DNA of 64,000 nucleotides from Pseudomonas sp. ICMP 561 (GCF_002699985.1 NZ_LKBT01000007.1:62001-126000); one strand, 5' to 3'; positions 45,257 to 55,257 are shown, counted from the stretch's first letter. Notes: generated by a model not told the origin, from the letters alone. Numbers and translations are program-made.

Positions 45257-46981
45257 TTAGTGGCTTGCAGCAGTCTTCGCTTCCTTGCGGATCATCGCGG
45301 TGTTCAGGGCCCGTTCCGCCTGGTTCTTGCGCAGCAATTGCCAGCGGGAGATCACGCCCTTGGGTGCCCAGATCTGCGGCTCAGACGCTTCGTAGTTATC
45401 TGCAATCTCACGCTCTGCGACGAAAGCTTTGGCGTCGCTGAAAGCTTGTTGCAGGTCATCGGTTTCGACCAGCGCCTTGGCAAATAGTGCATCACCAAAA
45501 TAAGTGAAGTCCGCTTCTTCCGAGCAGCCAAAAGAAACCCGGTCAGCACGGGAGGCGGTCATGACCAGCGTGCGCTCGTCTTTCAGTGCCGGGATGAAGC
45601 CGCCGGAGTAGCAGGCTGAAATGACGATGACTTTGTCGCGATTCTTCAAGGGGGCCAGTGCTTCAGCCAGTTCGTCGGCGGGCAGGTCGGCCAGTTCCAG
45701 ACGAGGCTGATCGAGTACCAGTTCATGCTCGGAAGTGCCGTGGCTGGTCAGGTAAATGAACACCAGATCTTCCGGGCCGCTGCGTTGTGCCAGGGTTTTC
45801 ACTGCGCGGCTGATGCTTTCCCGAGTGGCCAGAGGACGATCAATCATGTGGTCGCGATGGTTGACCAGCGTAATCTGCCCAAAAGCGCCGAAGCGTGAGG
45901 CCAGCAAATTGTTGACGTAGTCGGCTTCGCGCAGGAACACGCTTTGTTTGCCGTCGCCGCCCACCACCAGGCTGAACAGCTCTACTGAAGGCGTTGAGGC
46001 CGGTACCGCAGCGAGAGATTTCTCCAGCAGCGGGCCTTGGGCCAGCAAGCCAGCCTCCAGCGTATCGGGCAGCAGTTTGCCCTTGGCGTCGCGGATCAAT
46101 TGTCCGTTGGCCCATGTGCCGCTTTGCACGCTGCCCTGAATCGGAGTCAGCACGCCTTGGCCCTGGTAGACATCATCAGCGAATTGCCCAACGTAAGTCG
46201 TGCCATCCACCAGCCTCAAGCGGCCTTGGCCGGTAAAGCGCCAGTTAGTGAATTCCCCTTGGTAGCGGCTGCCATCGGCACCGATCAATTCGCCTTTGCC
46301 GTTTAATGCGCCTGCTCTGAACTGGCCCACCCACACGTCGCCATCGCTATTTTCGTAGCGGCCGCGGCCATCCAGTTGGTTGTTACGAAAGCCGCCGACG
46401 TACTGATCGCCTTCGGCACTGGTAAAGCTGCCGTTGCCTTCCAGCTTGCCGTTGACGAATTTGCCGCTGAACTGGTTACCGCTGGCGTCGCTGCGCAGAC
46501 CTTCGCCATTGGGCTTGCCGCGGGCAAACATGCCTTGGTACTGGCTGCCGTCTTCGAGTTCGATACGGCCCAACCCTTCGTATTGGTCAGCCTTGAAGGC
46601 CCCGCGATAAGTCAGGCCCTTCTCTTTGAGCGTACCTTCGCCTTCGCGGCGTCCTTGTTTGAAACCTCCGACGTAGACACCACCGTGAGTAGTCAGTGTG
46701 CCTTCACCGTCGAACAGACCGTTGGCGAAGCCACCTTTATAGGTGTCGCCATTACTCGCATGCCATTCGCCGTGGCCCTGCCATAGACCGTCGTGAAATT
46801 CCCCCGCATACCAACTGCCGTTGGGATAGTCGATGCGGCCCTGGCCCTGCAGCAAGCCATTGACCACGTCGCCACGATATCGACCGCCGTCTGGCAGGCG
46901 CGCGTCAGGAGGGGACAGCGGTTCGCCCTCTCCGCAAGCAGCGAGAAGAAGAGTCAGAGCCAAGGGAACAAGCGCGCGCAT
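45257..46981 (-). CDS. MORN-repeat lipoprotein with C13 (caspase-like) peptidase domain
   Basis: 574 residues from the ATG at 46981 (cagga six bases upstream). A lipobox, LLAAC with C16, predicts membrane anchoring in the periplasm or outer membrane. Residues about 34-290 are eleven MORN repeats plus a partial one, with a period near 23 and the pattern YxGxFxNGxxxGxGxxxxxxG. Residues about 335-550 form a C13/legumain-like domain with the histidine in IYLTSHGT (H414) and the nucleophile in ISACYSGGF (C457). An enzyme activated by, or acting on, envelope components is inferred; its substrate is not known. Confidence 0.88.
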   Translation of the reverse strand: MRALVPLALTLLLAACGEGEPLSPPDARLPDGGRYRGDVVNGLLQGQGRIDYPNGSWYAGEFHDGLWQGHGEWHASNGDTYKGGFANGLFDGEGTLTTHGGVYVGGFKQGRREGEGTLKEKGLTYRGAFKADQYEGLGRIELEDGSQYQGMFARGKPNGEGLRSDASGNQFSGKFVNGKLEGNGSFTSAEGDQYVGGFRNNQLDGRGRYENSDGDVWVGQFRAGALNGKGELIGADGSRYQGEFTNWRFTGQGRLRLVDGTTYVGQFADDVYQGQGVLTPIQGSVQSGTWANGQLIRDAKGKLLPDTLEAGLLAQGPLLEKSLAAVPASTPSVELFSLVVGGDGKQSVFLREADYVNNLLASRFGAFGQITLVNHRDHMIDRPLATRESISRAVKTLAQRSGPEDLVFIYLTSHGTSEHELVLDQPRLELADLPADELAEALAPLKNRDKVIVISACYSGGFIPALKDERTLVMTASRADRVSFGCSEEADFTYFGDALFAKALVETDDLQQAFSDAKAFVAEREIADNYEASEPQIWAPKGVISRWQLLRKNQAERALNTAMIRKEAKTAASH

Positions 46982-47078
46982 GGTCAATCCTGAGCAAGAT
47001 GATTTCAGGCGTGCAAGTGACGATCAGGTGGCGTTATGTGCACAGCCGCAGGGAGTATGCCGCAGCGAGTATTAGTGA

Positions 47079-47104
47079 CGAAACAGTCTGTAACGACTGT
47101 TTCG
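47079..47104. terminator. Perfect hairpin after the MaoC gene
   Basis: A 10-bp perfect stem CGAAACAGTC / GACTGTTTCG with a 6-base loop, located 14 bp beyond the MaoC stop on the minus strand. Little T-tract, so termination is probable but not certain. Confidence 0.6.
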
Positions 47105-47117
47105 TGTTTCGGCCGTT

Positions 47118-47573
47118 TTACACGAAGCACAACGACAAAGGTTCGGCGATGAATGCGGGCTTTTCCTGCCCTTCGATTTCCAGTGTGGCCGTGGCTTTGA
47201 GCAGCCATTGACCGGGTTTTTTCTCGGTGACTTCAGTCAGCGCGACTTTTAGACGAACGCGTGAATCGACTTTGACTGGCTGAATGAAGCGAACGCTGTC
47301 CAGCCCATAGTTGACCACCATTTTCAAACCGTCAGGCAGCACCAGCAGGTTTTCCATCAACTTGGGAATCAACGATAACGACAGGAAACCGTGGGCGATG
47401 GTCCCGCCAAATGGCGTCTGCGCAGCTTTGACCGGATCGACGTGAATGAACTGGTAATCGCCCGTGGCTTCAGCGAATAAATTAATGCGTTCCTGGTCGA
47501 TGGTCAGCCATTCGGAATGTCCCAACTCCTTGCCAATGTAGTCCTTGAGCTCTGCAACAGGTACGAAAGGCAT
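47118..47573 (-). CDS. MaoC-like (R)-specific enoyl-CoA hydratase/dehydratase
   Basis: 151 residues from the ATG at 47573, which has a strong aaggag Shine-Dalgarno; longer frames run upstream without support. A hot-dog fold with the catalytic segment FAEATGDYQFIHVDPVKAAQTPFGGTIAHGFL (Asp and His of the hydratase motif). A role in fatty-acid or hydroxyalkanoate metabolism is likely. Single-gene unit. Confidence 0.92.
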   Translation of the reverse strand: MPFVPVAELKDYIGKELGHSEWLTIDQERINLFAEATGDYQFIHVDPVKAAQTPFGGTIAHGFLSLSLIPKLMENLLVLPDGLKMVVNYGLDSVRFIQPVKVDSRVRLKVALTEVTEKKPGQWLLKATATLEIEGQEKPAFIAEPLSLCFV

Positions 47574-47762
47574 GTCCACTCTCCTTGTTCTGGCTGATGT
47601 TGTTGTCGCTTTTTGCGTGTTATTGCGTAGGATTTTGCCTGCGCTTGCGACACCAAGATCAGCAGAGAGAGTGGGATTGGTCAAGGAAGCCTAATGTCGC
47701 GAATGCCCATCCATAGCTCTACAAGGTGCTTATAATGGCCCGCGAATCTGCTGGAGCTTTCT

Positions 47763-48131
47763 ATGTTGCTAAGGGGCCTGACCTGGCTGGTGCTGTTTCA
47801 ATTGCTCGGCACCGCGCTGAATCATTTGTTCTTGTCCATTTTGCCGGGACCAATCATTGGTCTGGTGCTGTTGCTGGCATTCCTCATGGTGCGCGGCGAA
47901 GTCAGTGAGCCCATTAGTCAGGCTGCCAGCAGCCTGCTGCGCTACCTGCCACTGTTGCTGGTGCCGCCTGCAGTGGGCGTGATGGTTTACGCAGTGGCGA
48001 TTGCCGAAGACTTCTGGGCGATTGTCGGCGCGCTGGTGCTGTCGCTGCTGATTGCCCTGACTTTTGCCGGATGGCTGATGCAGAAACTGATCGAACGTCA
48101 GGCGCGTGCCGGGAGGCATCATGACGCTTGA
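47763..48131 (+). CDS. CidA/LrgA-family holin-like protein
   Basis: A 122-residue membrane protein with four hydrophobic segments: MLLRGLTWLVLFQLLGTALNH, GPIIGLVLLLAFLMVRG, LPLLLVPPAVGVMVY and ALVLSLLIALTFAGWL. CidA/LrgA proteins act with the LrgB-type partner encoded next to them in control of murein hydrolase release or metabolite transport. ATG at 47763 after ggag. The stop overlaps the lrgB-like gene by 11 bp. Confidence 0.9.
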   Translation: MLLRGLTWLVLFQLLGTALNHLFLSILPGPIIGLVLLLAFLMVRGEVSEPISQAASSLLRYLPLLLVPPAVGVMVYAVAIAEDFWAIVGALVLSLLIALTFAGWLMQKLIERQARAGRHHDA

Positions 48132-48837
48132 TTGGTACGGCGCCGGGATGTCGGTGATTCATCATCCGCTATTTGGTATAGCGATTACTCTGGGCGCTTA
48201 TCAACTGGCGCTGGCCGCTTATGAGAAGACTCGTCTGGTATTCCTGCAACCGGTGTTGATCTCCATGCTGGTGCTGATTGGTGTGCTGACCGCCTGTGGC
48301 GTGAGCTACGTGGAGTACCGCAAGAGCACGGAAATCCTCAGCGTCCTGCTGGGCCCGGCGACCGTTGCGCTGGCCGTGCCCCTTTATTTGAATTTGCGTC
48401 GAATTCGTCAGTTGTTGTGGCCGACCTTAACTACGCTGGTAGTGGGCGGCGTGTTCGCCACCGGGCTGTGTTTGCTGCTGGGTGTGTGGTTCGGTGCCGA
48501 TCACATGATTTTGATGACCATGGCGCCGAAATCAGTGACGTCACCGATCGCCATGCTGGTGGCTGAGCAGATCGGCGGAGTTGCAGCACTGGCCGCAGTG
48601 TTCGTTCTGATCACCGGCGTGCTTGGCGCTATATTCGGGCCCGGCTTGCTGACGCTGGCGCGGGTCGATAATCCTGCTGCGCGGGGTATGGCGCTGGGCC
48701 TGACGGCGCATGCTGTCGGGACTTCAATCGCGTTGCAGGAAGGCGAGGAGTGCGGCGCGTTCGCTGCGCTCGGGATGAGTCTGATGGGAGTCGCGACGGC
48801 GTTGTTCCTGCCGTTGGCGGTGTCTCTGGTCGTTTAA
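48121..48837 (+). CDS. CidB/LrgB-family membrane protein
   Basis: 238 residues from the ATG at 48121 (gggagg Shine-Dalgarno), overlapping the end of the CidA-like gene. Multi-pass protein with the LrgB blocks GPATVALAVPLY, PKSVTSPIAM and GMALGLTAHAVGTSIALQEGEECGAFAALGMSLMG. It works as a pair with the upstream product. Confidence 0.93.
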   Translation: MTLDWYGAGMSVIHHPLFGIAITLGAYQLALAAYEKTRLVFLQPVLISMLVLIGVLTACGVSYVEYRKSTEILSVLLGPATVALAVPLYLNLRRIRQLLWPTLTTLVVGGVFATGLCLLLGVWFGADHMILMTMAPKSVTSPIAMLVAEQIGGVAALAAVFVLITGVLGAIFGPGLLTLARVDNPAARGMALGLTAHAVGTSIALQEGEECGAFAALGMSLMGVATALFLPLAVSLVV

Positions 48838-48847
48838 AGGTGCATGT

Positions 48848-49438
48848 ATGACATTGCCGCTGTTTCCACTTAACGCTGTGCTGTTTCCAGGGTGCATTCT
48901 CGATCTGCAATTGTTCGAGGCGCGCTACCTGGACATGATCGGGCGCTGCATGAAGCAGGGAGAAGGTTTTGGCGTGGTGTGCATCACCCAGGGCAGTGAA
49001 GTCGGCGATGCTCCCAGCGGATATTCCCTGATTGGCTGTGAAGCACTGGTGCGTGACTTCCAGAAGCAGGACAACGGTCTGCTGGGGATTCGCGTCGAAG
49101 GCGGGCGGCGGTTTCGCGTGTTGAGTACCGAAACCCAGCGCGATCAGTTACTGATCGCACAGGTGCAATGGCTGGATGAGCCGCAGGAACGTCCGCTTCA
49201 GGAGGAAGACGCTGACTTGGTAGCGCTGCTGGCAGCCCTGGCTGAGCATCCGATGGTGGAGGCCTTGAATATGGGGCTCAAGGCCAATGGTCAGTGGTCG
49301 CTGGCCAATCAGTTGGCCTACCTGCTGCCGTTCACCGAAGAGGACAAGATCGAGCTGCTGGAAATCGACGACCCGGAAGATCGTCTGGACGCCATTCAGG
49401 ATCTGCTCGACGAAATGCAGGGCGATCTTCAGGCTTGA
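48848..49438 (+). CDS. LON N-terminal domain protein (no ATPase or protease)
   Basis: 196 residues consisting of the LON substrate-binding (PUA-like) domain alone: LPLFPLNAVLFPGCILDLQLFEARYLDMI, FGVVCITQGSEVG, and the helical tail ending LDAIQDLLDEMQGDL. Such stand-alone domains are common in proteobacteria; the role is not established, perhaps as a regulator or adaptor. It follows the CidB-like gene after 10 bp, probably in the same operon. Confidence 0.93.
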   Translation: MTLPLFPLNAVLFPGCILDLQLFEARYLDMIGRCMKQGEGFGVVCITQGSEVGDAPSGYSLIGCEALVRDFQKQDNGLLGIRVEGGRRFRVLSTETQRDQLLIAQVQWLDEPQERPLQEEDADLVALLAALAEHPMVEALNMGLKANGQWSLANQLAYLLPFTEEDKIELLEIDDPEDRLDAIQDLLDEMQGDLQA

Positions 49439-49454
49439 TCCTGCTCCTTGGAAC

Positions 49455-50089
49455 AACGCAGAACGGGTAGGAGCCAACTTGTTGGCGAGGCGTCAGCTCT
49501 GTACAAGCAGGTCTATCGTCTCGCGAACAAGTTCGCTCCTACCGGGAGTTTCTTTCACTCAGCTTATGGATCAGTACTGATAACGCAGAACGGGTAGGAG
49601 CTAACTTGTTGGCGAGGCGCCATATCTGTGCAAGCAGGTCTATCGTCTCGCGAACAAGTTCGCTCCTACCGGGAGTTTCTTTCACTCAGTTTATGGATCA
49701 GTACTGATAACGCAGAACGGGTAGGAGCTAACTTGTTGGCGAGGCGTCATATCTGTGCAAGCAGGTCTATCGTCTCGCGAACAAGTTTGTTCCTACCGGG
49801 CGTTTCTTTCACTCAGCTTCTGGGTCAGCACTGATAACGCAGAACGGGTAGGAGGCAACTTGTTGGCGAGGCGTCATACCGGTGTACGCAGGTCTATCGT
49901 CTCGCGAACAAGTTCGCTCCTACCGGGCGTTTCTTTCACTCAGCTTATGGATCAGTACTGATACCGCAGAACGGGTAGGAGGCAACTTGTTGGCGAGGCG
50001 TCAGTTCTGTGCAAGCAGGTCTATCGTCTCGCGAACAAGTTCGCTCCTACCGGGAGTTTCTTTCACTCAGCTTCTGGGTCAGTACTGAT
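49455..50089. repeat. Five-copy 127-bp tandem array of REP doublets
   Basis: Unit starts at 49455, 49582, 49709, 49836 and 49963, exactly 127 bp apart, with the start of a sixth unit at 50090. Each unit begins aacgcagaacggg, carries a REP left arm (gtaggagc/ggc...aacttgttggcgaggcg) and right arm (tctcgcgaacaagttcgctcctacc), then tttctttcactcagctt and a sequence containing tcagtactgataacgcag. The last element equals the final codons and stop of the minus-strand gene at 50079. Units differ by a few substitutions. The gap 49439-50078 is filled by this array. Confidence 0.95.
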
Positions 50090-51395
50090 AACGCAGCACC
50101 GCATGGGGCAGCGAGTGCAGCGCGAAGCCGGTGAACAGCACGGCCAGCGAAGGCAATATCAGCCACCAGATACGCACCGGCAAGGCTGGCAGCGACGATT
50201 GACGTTGCACCACGCTCAAGCTGATAGCGCACAGCGTGAATGCCAGCAGCATTCCGGCCAGTACGTCGGTTGGCCAATGCACGCCGAGGTAAACCCGTGA
50301 CATGGCAATCGAGATCGCCGGTAATCCGCCGAGCATCAGCCATGTCAGGCGCAGCCGCACCGGCTGGCCGCGACCAGCCAGTACTGCCATGGTCATGAAA
50401 AATGCAAATGCGGCAGAGCTGTGTCCACTCGGCATGCTGTAAGTCGTCAATGGTTCAAGCAGCACTTCCGGACGCTGGCGTGCGAACACCCATTTCATCC
50501 CGCCATTAGCGCAGGCTGTACCCAGAGTGGTGATGCACGCAAACAGCGCATGCCGCCATTGTCGGGTGATCAGCAATATCACCAGCAACAAGGCTGCGGC
50601 GAAGAACTGGGTACGGAAATCACCAAGGCCCGTCACAACGATCACGAACTGATCGACCACCGTGCTGCGGTGTTCCTGAATCAGCGTCATGATGCCGTTA
50701 TCAAGCTGCGTCAGGTGCGGCCAGCCGAAGAATATGGCGGCAAGTAGAACTGCGCTGGTCGCCGCGATGATTTCAGTGGCGTACTTTTTGGAGCGCAGGC
50801 TGGTCTGGATGGCGACGCCGATCAGTATCGCCAGTCCACCGCCGACTACGGCCGCCTGAGGCCAGAAACCTTCCGGCAATGGCAAGCGAACAGCCGCGCC
50901 TGCAGCCCAGCCCGGTAGCAGATAAGCAATCGACCAGCCCACCGCAGCGATGACGCTTACGGCGGCGAAGCGCGGGAACGGCATGTCGAACATGCCTGCC
51001 ACCATGGGCAGCATCGGCCGCAGTGGCCCAATGAAGCGCCCGACCAGCAGGCTGGCGATGCCGTAACGCTGGAAATAGGTTTCTGCGCCGCCGATCCACT
51101 CCGGATGGGTACGAAGGCCCGGAAGGCGTCGAATGCTCTGATGGTACTTGCGACCAATGAAGTAGGAAACAGCATCGCCCAACAGGCCGCCGAGAAAACC
51201 CAGCAGCAGGACCTCACCCAGCGGCAGAATCCCGCTGCCGGCCAACGCTGCAACAGCAAACAGTACGACTGTCCCCGGCACGATAATCCCGACAATCGCT
51301 ACGCATTCAACGAACGCGATCAAAAAGATAGCCACGCTCAGCCACGAGGGATTGACCGCCAGCCAGCCGGTGATGCTGTCGAGCCATTGGCCCAT
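50079..51395 (-). CDS. DedA-PAP2 fusion membrane phosphatase
   Basis: 438 residues. An N-terminal DedA/VTT domain (residues about 1-200; IIVPGTVVLFAVAALAGSG, GRFIGPLRPMLPMVAGM) is joined to a C-terminal PAP2 acid phosphatase with the three catalytic motifs KWVFARQRPE, PSGHS and SRVYLGVHWPTDV. It is predicted to flip and dephosphorylate a lipid-linked phosphate such as undecaprenyl diphosphate. The last six codons (LRYQY and stop) belong to the sequence that is repeated in the adjoining 127-bp array. ATG at 51395. The glycosylase gene ends 2 bp upstream. Confidence 0.93.
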   Translation of the reverse strand: MGQWLDSITGWLAVNPSWLSVAIFLIAFVECVAIVGIIVPGTVVLFAVAALAGSGILPLGEVLLLGFLGGLLGDAVSYFIGRKYHQSIRRLPGLRTHPEWIGGAETYFQRYGIASLLVGRFIGPLRPMLPMVAGMFDMPFPRFAAVSVIAAVGWSIAYLLPGWAAGAAVRLPLPEGFWPQAAVVGGGLAILIGVAIQTSLRSKKYATEIIAATSAVLLAAIFFGWPHLTQLDNGIMTLIQEHRSTVVDQFVIVVTGLGDFRTQFFAAALLLVILLITRQWRHALFACITTLGTACANGGMKWVFARQRPEVLLEPLTTYSMPSGHSSAAFAFFMTMAVLAGRGQPVRLRLTWLMLGGLPAISIAMSRVYLGVHWPTDVLAGMLLAFTLCAISLSVVQRQSSLPALPVRIWWLILPSLAVLFTGFALHSLPHAVLRYQY

Positions 51396-51397
51396 GG

Positions 51398-52069
51398 TTA
51401 ATTTCCTTGATCGAGATAAAAGTAGTCGCGCCCTTCGACCTGACCGCGTCGCAGCGGGTTCCGTGTGCAGAAGCGAGCGTATTCAGGGTCCACGAAGCGG
51501 TACATCAGGTGTTCATCACGGCCCAGAGGTATGCCCAGCCGCGTGGTCTGGATGATACGGGGTGGCGTTTGGCCCACATCTTCCACGAGCAATAAATTTG
51601 CATCGAAACGTTTCGCGTCCCACATCGGCACTTTAAGGCCTAGCGCTTTGCACAGCAGTGTCTGGCCTGCACAGAGACGCTCGGGCGCACGCAGCGCGCC
51701 GCTGGCATCGGGGTTGTTCAACTGCATTCTGGCAAGGCTATTGGCATCCGATACGGCATCGACCCATGGATGGGCTGATTTGATCAATACCGCGTTGCCC
51801 GGCCCTTCGGCGCTGAAGTTAAGCGAATCCCCGCCGCGTGCGTAGTACATATATATGTGCCCGCCATCGAGAAACAGTGCTCTGCGTTTTTCGGTATAGC
51901 CGAGTGATGCGTGGCTGCCTTTTTCGGCGAAATAGTAGGCTTCGGTTTCGATAATGCGCGCGGCAAGCCAAAGATCGCCCACCTTGTGCCTGATCACTTT
52001 GCCCAGCAGCGCCTGCGCCAGAACCTGGGCGTCGCGGTTGAAGAAGCTGTCGGGCAAGGGGATTGGCAT
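51398..52069 (-). CDS. DNA-3-methyladenine glycosylase (AAG/Mpg family)
   Basis: 223 residues from the ATG at 52069 (MPIPLPDSFFNRDAQVLA). A base-excision enzyme that removes alkylated purines. It has the AAG layout: LAARIIETEAYYFAEKGSHAS with the catalytic Glu, YTEKRRALFLDGGHIYMYYARGG, and the C-terminal GRDEHLMYRF segment. A GTG at 52081 is an alternative start. It ends 2 bp before the DedA-PAP2 gene and is probably transcribed with it. Confidence 0.93.
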   Translation of the reverse strand: MPIPLPDSFFNRDAQVLAQALLGKVIRHKVGDLWLAARIIETEAYYFAEKGSHASLGYTEKRRALFLDGGHIYMYYARGGDSLNFSAEGPGNAVLIKSAHPWVDAVSDANSLARMQLNNPDASGALRAPERLCAGQTLLCKALGLKVPMWDAKRFDANLLLVEDVGQTPPRIIQTTRLGIPLGRDEHLMYRFVDPEYARFCTRNPLRRGQVEGRDYFYLDQGN

Positions 52070-52162
52070 AGCGGGGTACACAAAAGGGGCGGGCGCTGAT
52101 CATATCAATGCGCGGCTTAATTGCAGCTGAATGTGACAGTTCAAATTCAGTGCACACGATTT

Positions 52163-52272
52163 TGTTGGAGCGAGGCTTGCCCGCGAAAAAGTCGGAACGA
52201 CTTTAACCTGACTGTATTCATTACAATTTGCGACTGCTGCGCATTCGTTCGCGGGCAAGCCTCGCTCCAACA
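52163..52272. repeat. REP doublet, GCGAGGCTTGCCCGCGA family
   Basis: Arms tgttggagcgaggcttgccc and complement, ending about 52272, with a long 60-bp spacer. It fills most of the 315-bp gap between the glycosylase and proA. The proA promoter probably lies to its right. Confidence 0.9.
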
Positions 52273-52343
52273 GAACTAACCGTTATTTCGCCCCGTTATC
52301 GACCATCCGCCTGTCACCGCTGTCGTTAGCGTCGCCCGACAGC

Positions 52344-52349
52344 TATAAT
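52344..52349 (+). promoter_or_regulatory. Candidate -10 box of the proA promoter
   Basis: A consensus TATAAT 36 bp before the proA ATG. No clear -35 box is seen. A small inverted repeat (gctgtcg / cgacagc) spans the region just upstream. Confidence 0.4.
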
Positions 52350-52384
52350 CGGCCGCTTTCTTCTCTGCCAAGACCTCTGAGACC

Positions 52385-53656
52385 ATGACTGAGTCCGTTC
52401 TTGACTACATGACCCGCCTGGGTCGCGCCGCCCGCGAAGCTTCGCGAGTGATCGGCCGTGCCAGCACCGCGCAGAAAAACCGCGCCCTGCTTGCCACCGC
52501 CGCCGCTCTGGACGAAGCCCGCGACGAGTTGTCCGCAGCCAATGATCTGGACCTGGCCGCAGGTCGCGCCAATGGTCTGGAGCCTGCCATGCTTGAACGT
52601 CTGGCCCTGACCCCCGCACGTATCGACAGCATGATCGTCGGGTTGCGTCAGGTGGCGAATCTGCCCGACCCGGTTGGCGCGATCCGCGACATGAGCTTTC
52701 GGCCGTCGGGTATTCAGGTCGGTAAGATGCGTGTGCCCCTGGGCGTGGTCGGGATCATCTACGAGTCACGTCCGAACGTGACCATCGATGCTGCCAGTCT
52801 GTGCCTGAAGTCGGGTAACGCCACTATTTTGCGTGGCGGCTCCGAAGCGATTAACTCCAACCGGGCGATTGCGGCCTGCGTTCAGCGTGGTCTCGCTGAA
52901 GCCGGGCTGCCTGCTGCTGTGGTGCAAGTGGTGGAAACCACTGACCGCGCCGCCGTTGGTGCGCTGATCACCATGCCCGAGTACGTGGACGTCATCGTTC
53001 CCCGTGGCGGCAAGGGTTTGATCGAGCGTGTCAGCCGTGATGCGCGTGTCCCGGTCATCAAACACCTGGACGGTATCTGTCATGTCTATGTCAGCGCCCA
53101 CGCTGATCTGCCCAAGGCTCAGCGCATTGCCTTCAACGCCAAGACTTACCGTTATGGCATTTGTGGTGCCATGGAAACGCTGCTGGTCGATCAGACCATC
53201 GCCGCCGAATTTTTGCCTCAGATGGCTGCCCAGTTCCGCGAAAAAGGCGTTGAGCTGCGTGGCTGCGAGCGCACCCGCGATCTGATCGAAGCGATTCCGG
53301 CCACCGAAGAAGACTGGAATACCGAGTATCTGGCTGCGATTCTGTCGATTCGTATCGTGACCGGGCTGGATCAGGCCATCGAACACATCAACCATTATGG
53401 CTCGCATCACAGCGACGCTATCGTTTCAGATCATCAGGGGCAGGTTCGCCGTTTCATGGCTGAAGTCGACTCCAGCTCCGTAATGGTCAATGCACCCACC
53501 AGCTTTGCCGATGGCTTTGAATACGGATTGGGTGCGGAGATCGGCATTTCTACTGATAAGCTGCACGCCCGTGGTCCGGTCGGTCTGGAAGGGCTGACGT
53601 GCGAAAAGTACATCGTGATCGGCGACGGCCAGTTGCGCGGACAGGAGCCAGCCTGA
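52385..53656 (+). CDS. proA: Glutamate-5-semialdehyde dehydrogenase
   Basis: NADPH-dependent reduction of gamma-glutamyl phosphate in proline synthesis. 423 residues of the aldehyde dehydrogenase fold: [41 protein letters not shown], the [16 protein letters not shown] segment with the catalytic cysteine, and [11 protein letters not shown] near the C-terminus. ATG at 52385 after gacctctgag. nadD follows after 1 bp. Confidence 0.97.
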   Translation: MTESVLDYMTRLGRAAREASRVIGRASTAQKNRALLATAAALDEARDELSAANDLDLAAGRANGLEPAMLERLALTPARIDSMIVGLRQVANLPDPVGAIRDMSFRPSGIQVGKMRVPLGVVGIIYESRPNVTIDAASLCLKSGNATILRGGSEAINSNRAIAACVQRGLAEAGLPAAVVQVVETTDRAAVGALITMPEYVDVIVPRGGKGLIERVSRDARVPVIKHLDGICHVYVSAHADLPKAQRIAFNAKTYRYGICGAMETLLVDQTIAAEFLPQMAAQFREKGVELRGCERTRDLIEAIPATEEDWNTEYLAAILSIRIVTGLDQAIEHINHYGSHHSDAIVSDHQGQVRRFMAEVDSSSVMVNAPTSFADGFEYGLGAEIGISTDKLHARGPVGLEGLTCEKYIVIGDGQLRGQEPA

Positions 53657-53657
53657 C

Positions 53658-54365
53658 TTGAGCGCACCTGTGCAGCACGCGGCAATTCCCGCGGATGCTG
53701 TAGTCGAGGCCGTTGAGGTCTTGCCCAAACGTATCGGTATGCTGGGCGGCACGTTCGACCCGGTTCACATCGGTCACTTGCGCGGAGCCCTTGAGGTTGC
53801 CGCGTTGCTTGAACTCGATGAGTTGCGCCTGACGCCCAGCGCCAGGCCACCTCATCGCGAAATGCCGAGTGTCAGCGCAAACGACCGTCTCGCGATGGTC
53901 GTTTGCGCAGTGGCCGGCGTGACGCCCTTGACGGTGGATGACCGTGAACTGAATCGGGACAAACCGTCGTACACCATCGACACCCTGGTATCGATGCGCG
54001 CCGAACTGGCCGCAGAGGACCAGTTGTTCCTGTTGCTGGGCTGGGATGCTTTTTGCGGGCTACCCACTTGGCATCGTTGGGAGGAGTTGCTGGAGCACTG
54101 CCATATAGTGGTGCTCCAGCGCCCGGACGCCGACAGCGAGTCGCCGGATGCCATGCGCAATCTGCTGGCGGCCCGCGCGGTCAGCGATCCGAAGGCCCTT
54201 AAGGGGCCCGGCGGGCACATTACATTCGTCTGGCAGACGCCTTTATCGGTGTCTGCCACCCAGATCCGCCAACTGCTGGCCAGCGGTAAGTCGGTACGTT
54301 TTCTGGTGCCAGACGCCGTACTGGCCTACATCGAGGAGCACGGGCTGTACCGTGCTCCCAATTGA
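53658..54365 (+). CDS. nadD: Nicotinate-mononucleotide adenylyltransferase
   Basis: Forms deamido-NAD from NaMN and ATP. 235 residues with a TTG start at 53658. The nucleotidyltransferase motif [11 protein letters not shown] is preceded by about 33 extra N-terminal residues, so a later start is possible but no better ribosome site was seen. Further motifs: RPPHREMP and the C-terminal STxxR-type [11 protein letters not shown]. Following rsfS and rlmH are coupled genes. Confidence 0.95.
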   Translation: MSAPVQHAAIPADAVVEAVEVLPKRIGMLGGTFDPVHIGHLRGALEVAALLELDELRLTPSARPPHREMPSVSANDRLAMVVCAVAGVTPLTVDDRELNRDKPSYTIDTLVSMRAELAAEDQLFLLLGWDAFCGLPTWHRWEELLEHCHIVVLQRPDADSESPDAMRNLLAARAVSDPKALKGPGGHITFVWQTPLSVSATQIRQLLASGKSVRFLVPDAVLAYIEEHGLYRAPN

Positions 54366-54381
54366 ACTGAATGAGTTTTAT

Positions 54382-54780
54382 ATGACCAAGCAAAAACACA
54401 ACATTTCCGGCGAAGAGCTGGTTGAACTGACCAAGGCCGCTCTGGAAGACGTCAAAGCCCAGGACATCCTGGTCATCGACGTGAAAGACAAGCACAGTCT
54501 GACTGACTACATGGTTATCGCCACCGGTACCTCGAACCGTCAGATCAACGCGATGCTCGACAAGGTTCGCGAAAACGTCAAAGCCCGCGGCGCACAGCCA
54601 TTGGGCGAAGAAGGCAAGGGCGAAAGCGATTGGGTACTGCTCGATCTGGGCGACGTTATCGTGCACATGATGACTGCCGCGGCTCGTCAGTTCTATGACT
54701 TGGAACGCCTCTGGCAGGGTGCTGAGCAGAGCCGTGCTGCGAGCGCGGCGCACCACACCCCAGGCAACGAAGTCGAATAA
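54382..54780 (+). CDS. rsfS: Ribosomal silencing factor RsfS
   Basis: Binds L14 and blocks subunit joining under starvation. 132 residues: VKDKHSLTDYMVIATGTSNRQINAML, GEGKGESDWVLLDLGDVIVHMM and FYDLERLW. A short gap of 16 bp separates it from nadD. The C-terminal tail is polar and family-specific. Start ATG 54382. Confidence 0.97.
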   Translation: MTKQKHNISGEELVELTKAALEDVKAQDILVIDVKDKHSLTDYMVIATGTSNRQINAMLDKVRENVKARGAQPLGEEGKGESDWVLLDLGDVIVHMMTAAARQFYDLERLWQGAEQSRAASAAHHTPGNEVE

Positions 54781-54789
54781 GGCTTTATT

Positions 54790-55257
54790 GTGCGTCTGCG
54801 TTTGATTGCCGTTGGTTCGCGCATGCCCAAGTGGGTGGAAGAAGGCTGGCATGAATATGCCAAACGTCTGCCATCCGAACTGGCGCTCGACCTCGTGGAG
54901 ATTCCGCTCAATACTCGTGGCAAGAATGCCGACGTGGCCCGTCTGATCCGTCAGGAGGGCGAGGCCATGCTGGCAAAAGTGCAACCGGGCGAGCGGATCG
55001 TGACCCTGGAAGTGCACGGCAAGCCATGGAGCACCGAACAACTGTCGGTTGAGCTGGACCGCTGGCGCCTTGATTCACGCACTGTGAATCTTATGGTGGG
55101 CGGCCCGGAAGGGCTGGCCCCGGAAGTCTGTGCGCGCAGCGAACAACGCTGGTCATTGTCGCCCTTGACGTTGCCGCACCCTCTGGTGCGCATCCTCATT
55201 GGCGAACAGATCTATCGCGCCTGGACAGTTCTGTCCGGGCACCCCTATCACAAATAG
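54790..55257 (+). CDS. rlmH: 23S rRNA pseudouridine-1915 N3-methyltransferase
   Basis: SPOUT-family methyltransferase acting on 70S ribosomes. 155 residues starting at GTG 54790, with [17 protein letters not shown], then the knotted SAM site with [11 protein letters not shown] and [24 protein letters not shown]. It is followed by mrdA after 12 bp. Confidence 0.97.
   Translation: MRLRLIAVGSRMPKWVEEGWHEYAKRLPSELALDLVEIPLNTRGKNADVARLIRQEGEAMLAKVQPGERIVTLEVHGKPWSTEQLSVELDRWRLDSRTVNLMVGGPEGLAPEVCARSEQRWSLSPLTLPHPLVRILIGEQIYRAWTVLSGHPYHK

Noticed and set aside
49628..50088. Three overlapping 68-codon plus-strand frames inside the tandem array
   Set aside because: They are in phase with the 127-bp repeat and arise from REP arm sequence; no ribosome sites and no homology-like content.
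49455..50089. CRISPR array
   Set aside because: Repeat units are 127 bp and nearly identical throughout with no unique spacers, and no cas genes are present.
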